A stretch of DNA of 64,000 nucleotides from contig KZ627154.1 of assembly GCA_002917775.1 (NCBI GenBank), positions 644,081 to 708,080 on the forward strand, read 5' to 3'. The notes under the pieces were generated by a model. It worked only from the letters and a program-made list of their open reading frames with translations. It had not been told where the DNA came from and did not search any database. Positions 11,258 to 20,162 of this stretch are shown piece after piece. This stretch comes from Glaciozyma antarctica PI12. Taxonomy: Eukaryota > Basidiomycota > Microbotryomycetes > Kriegeriales > Camptobasidiaceae. Position numbers and translations under genes: made by a program. Position 1 is the first letter of the stretch, and every line of letters starts with the position of its first letter.

Positions 11258-11416
11258 CGAATCCAGATTCGACGACGGGGTCGCAAGCTCCGACGTCGCT
11301 GAATCCTTCGAGAGGGACTTCGATCTCGGGTGGTGGACACGAGGCGTGATCGAGGTACAGCAGAGTATTCATGGATTCCAACCGGGTGGCTAGTAGGATT
11401 GTAACAAATGCGTCGT

Positions 11417-12893
11417 TCAAGTCCCTAAGGAGCCAGTCATCCATCTGCGAGCGACGAGCGAGCGAACGGTTAGCGGAACTCCGGAGCGAGCGAGCGAAGA
11501 ACGTACTTTTCTTCAAGGTGCACAACAACAAAGTCCTCCTCGCTCTCAAGCTGCCACCATCGTCGCCATTATCGAAGGTCTCGAGTCAGGATTCGCAACC
11601 TGCTCAAGGTCATCAGCACCTCCACCACTTCCTATCGAACGAGAAGACGAACCTTGAGCAACCCCGACTCGCGATCTTCGACCAAATGCCCATCCCACGT
11701 CTTCGCGCTCTCCCCATGGTACGCTCCGATTCCCGAAGACCTTCTCCAAGTCCCCTGCGGCTCTAACGAGGCGCGACGAAGTGGTTCGCGGGGAGGAACG
11801 ACGGTCGCCCTCAGGTCGGCAGTGGCCGAGCGACGACGGAAGGGCTGCGAGGGTTGGAAGAGGTCGAGATTCGAGTGGGATATTGACGGGTTGTGAGGTA
11901 GTGGAGGAGGGGAGGAGGGCGGGAGGTCGTAGCGGAGGGGAGGGTGCTTGAAAGGCGGGAGGGAGCAGGATTGGAGAGGGAGCGAGTGGGAGCGTTGGTG
12001 CGATGGAGGACGACGAGGATGCGAGTACGAGTGCGAGTACGAATGCGACGTCGAATGCGAATGCGAGAGGAGGGACGCCGAAGAAGTCGAGTAGGGCGAG
12101 GTCGGCTCCTCCGGATCCGACTCCTCCTCGCCGATTCCGAATTGCTTCTTGACTCGACGAACGGGAACGGGTCGCGTACCAGAGCCTTGAGAGAGGCGGT
12201 GGCGAGAGGAGAGGACACGACGACCTTCGTGGTCGAGGATGGTCGACGGTGGCGAGGAGAGGCGACGCAGAGAGCGACGCGTGTCGCTCTTGGAGAGGGT
12301 CGAGCTGGAAGAGCTCCTCGTTGGCGAAGAGAGCTCGAGTGGTGGCTCGGAGAAGGGGACTGGAGGGTGCGGGAGGAAGACCCTGCCCAAGCCAGCGAAG
12401 GAGACCTCGCTGCTCCCCTCCGCACGATCCGCCGTTCCTCCTCTCCCTCTCCGCCCTCCTCCCTCCCACTCCCCTCCTCATCCTCCTCCACCAGATTCCA
12501 CGTCCTCAGATCGCCCCACTCCCACTCGCTCGCGCCGCTCGTCTGCATCGCCTCCGTCCTGAGCTCGAGGTACCGCTGAGCACGACGACTGAACGCCTCG
12601 CTCTCGTCGACGGGAGGCACCCAGGGCAGCTGAACAGACTTTTCTGTGCTGCTAGAGGAGCTTGACGGGGTCCTACGGAGGGAGAGGGTGCGGCGAGGAA
12701 GGCCTTTGAGGGAGAGGCAGAAGACCATCGCTCCGAGGTCGGCGACGTTGAGGAGGGAGGCGGGAAGGAAGCAGCGAGCTCTCCTGTGGAACGACAGAAG
12801 TCCGAGTGCACCGGCCTCGCGAGAGTACTCCGCGTTTGCGAGAGCCTGAGTAGGGCTCGTGCTGTCACTCCTCAAGAGGGGTCTTCGAGTCAC
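11417..12893 (-). CDS. Ser/His-rich protein of unknown function
   Basis: Minus-strand spliced gene convergent with the membrane-protein gene. The N-terminal exon reads AGALGLLSFHRRARCFLP, VDESEAFSRRAQRYLELR and EWEWGDLRTWNLVEEDEE, then a long Ser/Pro/Arg region with an imperfect SHSYSHSYSH repeat encoded by a 6-bp-periodic tract near 12018-12062. The frame changes by one near 12380-12440, again without a clean intron. At the 3' end, an intron with donor GTTCGT after ESGLLK, followed by acceptors at 11550 and 11439, gives the C-terminus LESEEDFVVVHLEEK and a stop at 11417. An alternative acceptor at 11597 would end the protein with SIMATMVAA. No domain recognised. Confidence 0.5.
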
Positions 12894-13495
12894 GCGAAAC
12901 GGGTCTTCAGTGTGCTGTTCAGAGCTCCAGAGTGTCGCAAGAGAGCTCGGCGGGCGAGAAAAGCAGGAAGCGGCCTCGAGCTGAAACGGTCAGACCTCAA
13001 GGGGCGAGGAGACCAGGTCCGTCGTTCGCCGCGGAGAACTCCTCGAGCAGCCCGTTTGTTGCAGCTTGCTCCTCCTCGAGAGCTTCTCTGTCGAGTACGA
13101 CCTAAGTCCCGACGCAGCTGCGATCGAATCGAAGACCAAGCCAAAGCATCCCTTGAGCCCTCCGGAGCTCCACCATCGAGGTCTCTTGAGGACACTGAAA
13201 GCACTCTGCCACCCTCGCTGCCGCCTACAGACTCTCTAATTCGTGGAAAGCACTCAGCGATAAAGTGGTTTGAAAAGAAGATTGACAGCGAGGAGGAAGT
13301 AGAACCGCGAGAGCGAAGGCGGGGGAGCAGGGGAGAGTGCGAAGGACTGTTCTCCTCGTCGACGTCCTTTCGCTCCTCGCAAAAGCAGAGTCTCTGTACT
13401 CTCGATTCTCTCACAAGAGACATTAGCGAGGCAGCAGAATAAATAAGGCACTGCAATTCCAACGATCTCCGCTCCTCCCCCTCCCTCATAGCACA
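12894..13495. other. Intergenic region
   Basis: About 0.6 kb upstream of the Ser/His-rich gene and downstream of the CFEM-like gene. Open frames here (for example 12890-13489 minus) lack recognisable motifs and look like chance frames in GC-rich DNA. Confidence 0.35.
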
Positions 13496-13950
13496 AGCGC
13501 AGCAAAAACCACTCCAACAACGCCAACAACTGCACCAGGTCCAAACCTCCCCGCACCTCCCGTCACCGCCTATCGCCCAAAATGAGCTCCCTGCGAACGC
13601 GTCTCCACCTCCCTGAACTCACAGTAGCAGCAGCCCCCGTAGCTCCGGTCGGTATCGAACGCTTTAACAAAGTTCTCCGCACCGCTAAGCCCCGGTAGGT
13701 CAGAAGGCTCGACGCCAGGAGCGAGAGAGGCAGCTTCGGAGATCTGTCGAGAAGTTAGTAGCGGTGCCTCGCGCGGGAGGGACGACGTACCTTGATGGTG
13801 AAGCAGCGAGATACGCAGGTGGGAGCTGAGGCGGGGAGCTGGGATGCGGCGAGAGTTGAGATAGCGAGGAGAGCGGTGAGGGAAGTGAGGGAAGGGTTCG
13901 TGGTTGGGTTCGAAGTGGTTGGACAGGGAGAGAGGCGCTCGTGGACTACG
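13496..13950 (-). CDS. Small CFEM-like, probably GPI-anchored, secreted protein (5' end unresolved)
   Basis: Exon order on the minus strand gives a signal-peptide core (SLTSLTALLAISTLAAS), then PASAPTCVSRCFTIK, an intron 13744-13790 (GTACGT..CTAAC..CAG), then ISEAASLAPGVEPSDLPGL. CVSRCFTIK plus the SDLPGL region is the front half of a CFEM domain, a fungal eight-Cys extracellular module. A second intron 13570-13622 (GTGAGT..TAG) leads to GGAGRFGPGAVVGVVGVVFA, a small-residue/hydrophobic tail ending at a stop, as in GPI-anchor signals. Two problems remain: no ATG is in frame just before the signal peptide, so the start must be spliced in or mis-sequenced; and the frame must shift by one between SDLPGL and the tail, so some CFEM cysteines are not seen. 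Likely cell-wall or membrane protein. Confidence 0.5.
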
Positions 13951-16351
13951 ACGCGGTTTAAACGCTGGCGACGTCGTCGTCGGGACTACGTTCGTTCCCG
14001 CCACGTCAGTCACGCCTCCATCTTCCAGGAAAGGGATTGCCGGATTGCGATGATCGGATCTTGCCTGCCAATCTCGCACGTCAACAGGCCAACTTGGGCC
14101 CGAGTCTCTACTCCTAGCTCCCAGAGAGCGAGAGAACAAATCAGCGAGCAAGAACGTAAAGTAGCCCTCGAGGGAGCGCTGCTGAGCCGAGCTGGGGAGG
14201 TCGGAAGAGAGCAGGTCCTCCAACGCGTCGCTCGCGCACTACCGGCCCCAACCACTGCACCGAGGTCAGCTCCCACCACCAGCCGCCCCGCAATCCCATC
14301 CTTGGCCTCATCCGTGCGCCGTTCTCCATCCCCTGGCCACCTTCCCCCGTTCCTCCGCGCCGTGACGTGGTCCTGGTGAAGCTGGTAGGACCGCTGCTCG
14401 TCTCCAGGGCGTTGGGAGCTCTGAGCGGACGTTGCTAGGGATGCTGAGGTACACGGTGCGCGGGCGACAGCGTCTGTGGAACGAGCTGGGAGGAGGGTGT
14501 GGTCGGAGAACAACCTGCTTAGCTCCTCTTGATCTCGAACCTCTGCTCTCTCGGTGGGTCCCAAGGCCCTCTCTGCGCATACCACGCCCTCTCAGATACT
14601 GCTGCTCTCCGAAGGCCCCCTTGTTCCAGCTGCTCGCCCTCGTCCTCTCCAGAGCGGACCGATCCTCTTCAGTTCTTCAGTTCCCCCGCACCATGAGCAC
14701 GACCTCACCACCTCTACCACCTTCCCACCGCCCACTACCGCACCCTGCACGACCTCCACCTCCACCCCACGAACGCAACTGCTCGATCTCTGCGCCGGCC
14801 CCCTCGTTCTTTCTTCTGCGCTCAGGAGTCCTCTCTCTCGCGACGGAGGCTTGGATCCACGCTGCTTGCTGCTTGCAGTGCTGAAGAACGAATTTTAAAG
14901 GTGTTCTCGAGCTGGATGGCCTGGAATCCGGGGGCAAGGGAAGAAGGGAGTCTCGTTGGGGCGTCGCAGGGAGCGCGATGAGGCTTGAGCAGGACCGTCT
15001 CCTCAACTCGCTAGGCGGGCCCTCCTCCCTGCGCTTCGCCGCTTCGCTCGACACCAGCTCGCTTTTTAGCAACCGAATTCCGCCACAGATGCAGACAGAA
15101 TGGCTGCTGCTCGCTGCTCTGTGTCCCCTGCTCGCTCGAAAGGTGACTTTTGCAGTACGCACTTCAGCGAGACTCCTTCACCGTTATCCCTCTCGATATA
15201 TATTTTCTTTCCAGAAGAAAGACTCTCAATCTGCGTAGCTCTTCGCACTACAAGCTGCTTCGTTTCCAGCGCCAGATGACCTCTTTGTCGCAAAGGTCGA
15301 TTTCCAAGCTCCGGACCGCATTCTTCTCGTGTCACAGGCACGCTTTTCTCCTGACCTGTCTTCCACCTCCTCAACGACACCCCCTTCCCCTCCCGCCGGT
15401 TGTCCTGAGCGTGCCAGAGCCCGTTCTCTTCGCAGGATCAAATATCCCCACCAGCGCTCCCGGCTCCTCCAGGACCCGGGGAAAGATAGGGGAGCCCCGG
15501 TCATTTAGGAGCGATGCAGAGTATCCGGTCGGGGAACTGTTTGAAGAGGATTGAGGTTCGGGAGCGTCGGTTGTGAGCGAAAGGCCGGAAAGTCGTCGAG
15601 TCAGGTGAGTTCGCTATTTCCACGTGTTATCGCCCTTCTATCCCTTGTGTTATCTCAGTTTGATCCAAGATCAGTAGATTCGTTCCCGTTGGGGTGGAAC
15701 ACGAAGAGGTGGACCGCTTGCGGAGGAACAAGGGCGAGCGAGATCGTGCGCCGCGGCTCAGCTAGATTCCGCCTAATTTTTTCGCTCAATTCTTGCGCGT
15801 ACATATTGGCCCGGAGAGAGCGTAACAAGCTCGTTGTAATACATGTACTGCTGTAGGGAGGACTGTAATCTTGTTACTGGCTACCAAACGAGTCATAGTT
15901 ATAGCGAGGTTAGCGCATTTGTTTCCGCCTGCAAATAGCCGCTCGTTGGATCTTCCCCTCAATCACCTCCTCCCTCCTCCCTTTGCTATCTCCCAGTCTA
16001 CGCTCTCACCAGCGCAGCAGTCCTTTAGGTGAGTCTCCTTCCACCCAGCTCAGCCCCAGCCCAGGCGTACAACTCTGGTCGCTGGACCCCCCTCCTCCTT
16101 GGAACGCCAGCGCTCCCCCAACGCTCTTGACTCACCAGCCTCTCCGCAATCGATGAGGGAGCTAGCCCCACCACTCCAGAGGCAGCGCGGCACCCCGTCA
16201 TCAGTGCAGGAAGCTAACCTTTACCTCTCTCCCTCCTCATCCCCACTCGACCCTCCCGACTTGCTCCCCCTCTCCCCCGCAGGCCTTTTCCACGATTCTC
16301 TCCCCGCGCCTCCTCTTCCGCACCCGCCTCCCCTCTCCCTTCCACCGCGCC
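13951..16351. other. 2.4 kb region without a firm gene
   Basis: No frame here can be tied to a known family. There are coding-like fragments on the plus strand: 14698-14979 (LYHLPTAHYRTLHDLHLH; AEERILKVFSSWMAWNPGA), 14978-15238 (MRLEQDRLLNSLGGPSSLRF) and 15230-15500 (FPAPDDLFVAKVDFQAPDRI). They are separated by plausible GT..AG signals but do not join in one frame. The DNA nearest the malic enzyme gene (15600-16350) is less GC-rich and looks like promoter. Confidence 0.3.
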
Positions 16352-18562
16352 ATGTCGACCCAAATCAATGGATCTCATTCGCACAAAACGGTCGCGTTGC
16401 CAGGAGGGAGTCAACCGAGTCATGTGGGGTGCAAAGAGATGCTCGTTGAGAGGGCTCTTGCTAGGCTTAGGTGCGTTTTCGTCTGGGCAAGGAGTGGGGA
16501 AGGAGCTGATTCGGTGTGCGCGCGTAGGAGCATTCCTGGAGACCTTGAGAAGTACACTTTCCTCGCTGCTCTCAAGGAACGTAACGAGAACGTCTTCTAC
16601 TCGCTCGTCGGCAGCAACATGAAGGAATGCACTGTTCGTTCCATCTCCTCTCTCGTCCTATAGGCTCGTTGACTGAATCAACTCTCCCCCACCAGCCTCT
16701 AATTTACACTCCCGTGATCGGTTCGTCTCCCTCTTCACATGCATTCCTCCATCCCAACTAACCTCCTCTGCGCAGGACTCGCCTGCCAAAACTTCTCCCT
16801 CATCCACCCTCCCCCTCCCACGAACCCTTCCACCTCCACAGCGCTCTACCTCGCCGCTTCCGACCTCCTTAACCTCCCCACCATCATCGGGAACCTCAAA
16901 ACGCGTCTCCCCAAGGAGGAGATGGAGATCTGCGTCGTTACGGATGGGAGTAGGGTACTGGGATTGGGAGACCTTGGAGTCGGGGGAATGGGGATCAGTA
17001 TGGGCAAACTCAGTTTGTACGTCGCGGCGGGGGGAGTCAACCCCAAGGCTGTGAGTTTGCGTTTCTCGTCTCGTGAGGCGGACGATTAGCTGAACGCGTT
17101 CGTGCGCAGACCCTTCCTATCGTTCTGGATCTCGGAACCGATAATGAGAAGCTCTTGGCGGACCCTCTCTACGTCGGAGTCCGGCAACGAAGGATGGGCG
17201 ACGTCGAGGCCGAGGCGAGCCTTCTCTTGTCCTTTTCGCGTACTCAAGCTAACGGGGATGCGCAGGCCTACGTCGCGGCGTTCATGGCGGAGATGCACAA
17301 GAACTTCCCCAACATGATCATCCAATTCGAGGACTTCCACACCACTCTCGCCTTCCCCGTCCTCAAGAACAACGTCGAGCGATACCCGTTCGTCCCGTCA
17401 TTCCCTCTACGTATCTACTTAATAACTCTCATCAAACGCAGCTGCTTCAACGACGACGTTCGTGCCAGCCTCCATCCCGCCCTCACCTTGCTAACCCCCT
17501 TCCATAGATCCAAGGAACCGGCGCCGTCGTCCTCTCCGGCGCTATCCGCGCGTTCCAAATGACTGGAATCCCTCTCAAGGACCAACGAATTCTCTTCTTT
17601 GGAGCTGGATCCTCGGGCGTAGGAGTTGCTGAGACTATCTGCCGCTACTTTGTCCTCCAGGGGATCCCAGAGGAGGAAGCAAAGAAGATGTTCTGGCTCG
17701 TCGATTCCAAGGTCTGTCCCTCTCTTCTCTTTCTTCGTACGCGAACTGATGTTGTGGAACGCAGGGACTCGTGGCGAATAACCGAGGAGACGCCCTCCCC
17801 GAACACAAGCGCTACCTCTCCCGCCCCGAGCCCGACGCTCCCACTCTCCGCACTCTCCACTCCGTCGTCTCCCACGTCCGTCCCACGGCCCTCCTCGGCC
17901 TCTCCACCGTCGGCGGGACCTTCACCCGTCCCATCCTCGAGCTCATGGCGGAGATGAACGAGCTCCCGATCGTTTTTGCTTTGAGTAACCCGGTGCAGCA
18001 GGCGGAATGTACGTTTGAGGAAGCGGTCGAGGGGACGGGAGGGAGGGTGCTGTTTGCGAGTGGGAGTCCGTTTGATAAGGTTATGTATCGCGGGAAGATG
18101 GTGGAGGCGGGACAGGGGAATAACATGGTTCGTTCCTTCGTCTCTACTTTCTTTTGCGCCGATGGTACTGATCCCGAGCGTACAGTATGTCTTCCCTGGA
18201 CTGGGATTGGGAGCGATCCTCGCCAACGTCAAGACCGTTCGTCCCCTTCCCTCCCTGTCGCTCTCTCCTTCTCTACTAACCTCCCGCCCTCACAGATCCC
18301 CGAAGCGATGGTACACGCCTCCGCGCAAGCTCTCGCCGACTCCCTCACCCCCTCCGAACGCGCCCGTCACCTCCTCTACCCCGACGTAGAGCGTATCCGA
18401 GAAGTCTCTATCGCCATCGCCATCGGAGTGATTCGTGCGGCGCAGAGGGAGGGAGTGGATAGGAATGAGGGGTTGAGGGGATTGAATGATGAGGAGTTGG
18501 AGAGGAAGATTAGGGGACAGATGTATCATCCGTTGGTGGCGATGGGGGAGGAGGAGGAGTAG
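16352..18562 (+). CDS. MAE1: Malic enzyme (oxaloacetate-decarboxylating malate dehydrogenase)
   Basis: Converts malate to pyruvate, CO2 and NAD(P)H; in oleaginous yeasts it is discussed as an NADPH source. About ten exons spell the whole family: [35 protein letters not shown] (catalytic Tyr in IYTP), [31 protein letters not shown] (metal-binding EDF), [16 protein letters not shown], the Rossmann motif [29 protein letters not shown] and [10 protein letters not shown]. The intron before [15 protein letters not shown] appears to use a GC donor (GAG|GCGAGC..GCTAAC..CAG at about 17216-17267). Start chosen at ATG 16352, giving a short N-terminus; no strong mitochondrial presequence is visible from this Met, so the cytosol is likely. 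NAD versus NADP preference cannot be decided here. Confidence 0.92.
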
Positions 18563-18871
18563 GGAGTGGAATTTGGTGCCTTCGCTTTTGAGCTTGGATT
18601 CGTTGCGAGGAGAGAAGCTGCGAGAGAGATTGGAGAGAGCGGTGAGGAGCAGTTGGTCGAGGAGGCCGCGCGGAAGTCGTCGCACGAACGAACGCAGGAG
18701 AGTACGCTCTACTTCGAGTTCGTTGCGAAGAGGAGGGCGAAGAGGTGTGTGAGGGATGGGTGGGCGCGAGCGGAGACAGCAGCGAGGAGCAGTTCGTTCG
18801 AGGAGGGAGAACGATCACAGCGAGCGAGGTTCACGCCCTCAATGCAGCCTACAACATCGTCCCCCGCCCAC
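18563..18871. other. Convergent intergenic region
   Basis: 309 bp between the malic enzyme stop and the SLD5 stop. A short diverged direct repeat is visible: GAGTTCGTTGCGAAGAGGA near 18715 resembles GGATTCGTTGCGAGGAGAG near 18597. No gene is supported. Confidence 0.35.
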
Positions 18872-19985
18872 TCAAATTAATTCGACCTGCCCACGCCTCA
18901 GAAGCTCCCGCACGGTACTATACCTAAGCATGTGCTGCTCCCCCTTCTCCATCCTCAATACCGCCCCACTGCGTTCATCAGCTCGCTTCTTCCGAGCTTC
19001 GTGAAGGAGACTCACTCGGGAAGAACGACCGGATCACAATCCTTCAGAGCGTGCGCGAATACCGCGAGAGAGAGGTCCGGTCTTGCGACTGCTCGAGGGT
19101 GAGCGAGGGAAGGAAGAGGAAAGGGAAGGACGTACTCATGTGCGGTTCGTCGAGACGCTGGACTTTGTCGGGCATAGCGTCGATACTGCAGGTAGTGGTA
19201 GTACGTTTCTTCGAGTCGTAGGATCCTGCGAGGGGTTAGTGCGGAGGGGGGGACGGGGGAGAGGGGACGGACCCTTGGGCGTGGAAGATCTCGTTAGGGT
19301 ATAAGCGCTCGTGGGCGTCTTCTAGGTCTTCTAGGTAGTGTTGAGCGAATTGCTCGATCTGCGTTGCGTGGGTTAGCAGGGGGAGGGGAGGGGAGGGGAG
19401 GGGAGGGAAGGAGGGAGGGGGATGGGACGCACTTTGTAGATACGCTCGCGCGTGAAGGACTTGAGGACGTGGGTGGCGCGCATGTTCTCGGTGGCTACGA
19501 TAGCGGCGGTCACGTAGTACGACTCCTCCCTATCCGCCGTCTTGTTCACGTCGCGTACGAGCGCTTTCTACGCGCGCGCAGCCTCATCAGCTTCCCTTCC
19601 CCCTGCTTCCTGAGATCAACGAGGCACTCACCCGCTCCGCCAAGTTCCTCACGACCGTCTCCACCAGCTCCACCGGAAAATGAAGCAGCTCCGGCGCCGC
19701 TATCTCATTATTCCAAGCCCTGATCAACCGCTGCACGCTCCTCTCTCCTCGTCCTCCCGTCTCCTCTCCCAGGATCTCCTCGAGCGTAGGACTGTCCCGC
19801 CGAGCGCGAGAGGAGGCGCGGAGGGAGGAGGAGGTGCCAGCGCGTCCTGAGATGGAGGAGACGCGCGCGCGAGGAGGAGAGGCTTGGGTAAAGAAGGAGT
19901 CGTTGCCGTTCGTGGTTGAGCCGCTGGGGGAGTGGAGCTGGGCGTCGTTCGAGTCGTCGTCGTCGTCGTCAAAGAAGTTGCTCAT
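18872..19985 (-). CDS. SLD5: GINS complex subunit SLD5
   Basis: Second GINS subunit in the window. The N-terminus is acidic (MSNFFDDDDDDS, from a GTC trinucleotide run). The A-domain carries the SLD5 signature RLIRAWNNEIAAPELLHFP followed by VELVETVVRNLAER. Later exons give VTAAIVATENMRATHVLKSF, RIYKIEQFAQHYLEDLED, RLYPNEIFHAQG, and the B-domain RMEKGEQHMLRYSTVRELL ending GQVELI, as in SLD5 orthologues. Introns are 50-90 bp; the one near 19379-19435 is an almost pure pyrimidine tract in the transcript. The gene converges with malic enzyme (309 bp apart) and is divergent from the phytochrome gene, sharing a short promoter with it. Confidence 0.92.
19379..19422 (+). repeat. G-rich tract with quadruplex-forming pattern
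   Basis: GGGGAGGGGAGGGG-type repeats: at least five runs of four G separated by single A, on the plus strand. The tract lies inside an intron of SLD5, where the transcript is correspondingly C-rich and serves as a polypyrimidine tract ahead of a TGCTAAC branch site. Confidence 0.7.
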
Positions 19986-20162
19986 CGTCGTCGTCGTCGA
20001 GGTCGAAGCTCGAAGGCAGGCCAGGCGCGTTCGAGGACGTTTTGACCCCAGTTTTTGCCGCACGTGTGACCCCCCCTTTCTGACTTATTCAGGCCGGGTG
20101 CGAAACTCCAGCCAGGGGGTCAACTCAGTCCCTAGCCCAAGTCGGCCCCAATCTCCGCGACC
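19986..20162. promoter_or_regulatory. Short bidirectional promoter, SLD5 / phytochrome, with an E-box
   Basis: The two divergent start codons are at most 177 bp apart, or 390 bp if the phytochrome starts at 20376. The palindrome CACGTG sits at 20061-20066, about midway. Such E-boxes bind bHLH factors in fungi; no factor can be named from sequence. Confidence 0.45.

Noticed and set aside
11145-11549. Separate small minus-strand gene beginning MDDWLLRDLND after an intron
   Set aside because: The intron and flanking exon are better explained as the last intron of the Ser/His-rich gene, which then ends at 11417 in another frame.
12890-13489. 199-codon minus-strand frame upstream of the Ser/His-rich gene
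   Set aside because: No motif, odd Cys/Arg composition, and it overlaps the 3' exon of the CFEM-like gene in another frame.
13254-13556. Cys/Leu-rich minus-strand frame as the C-terminus of the CFEM-like gene
   Set aside because: The alternative frame through the same bases gives a typical GPI signal ending in a stop, which fits a secreted protein far better.
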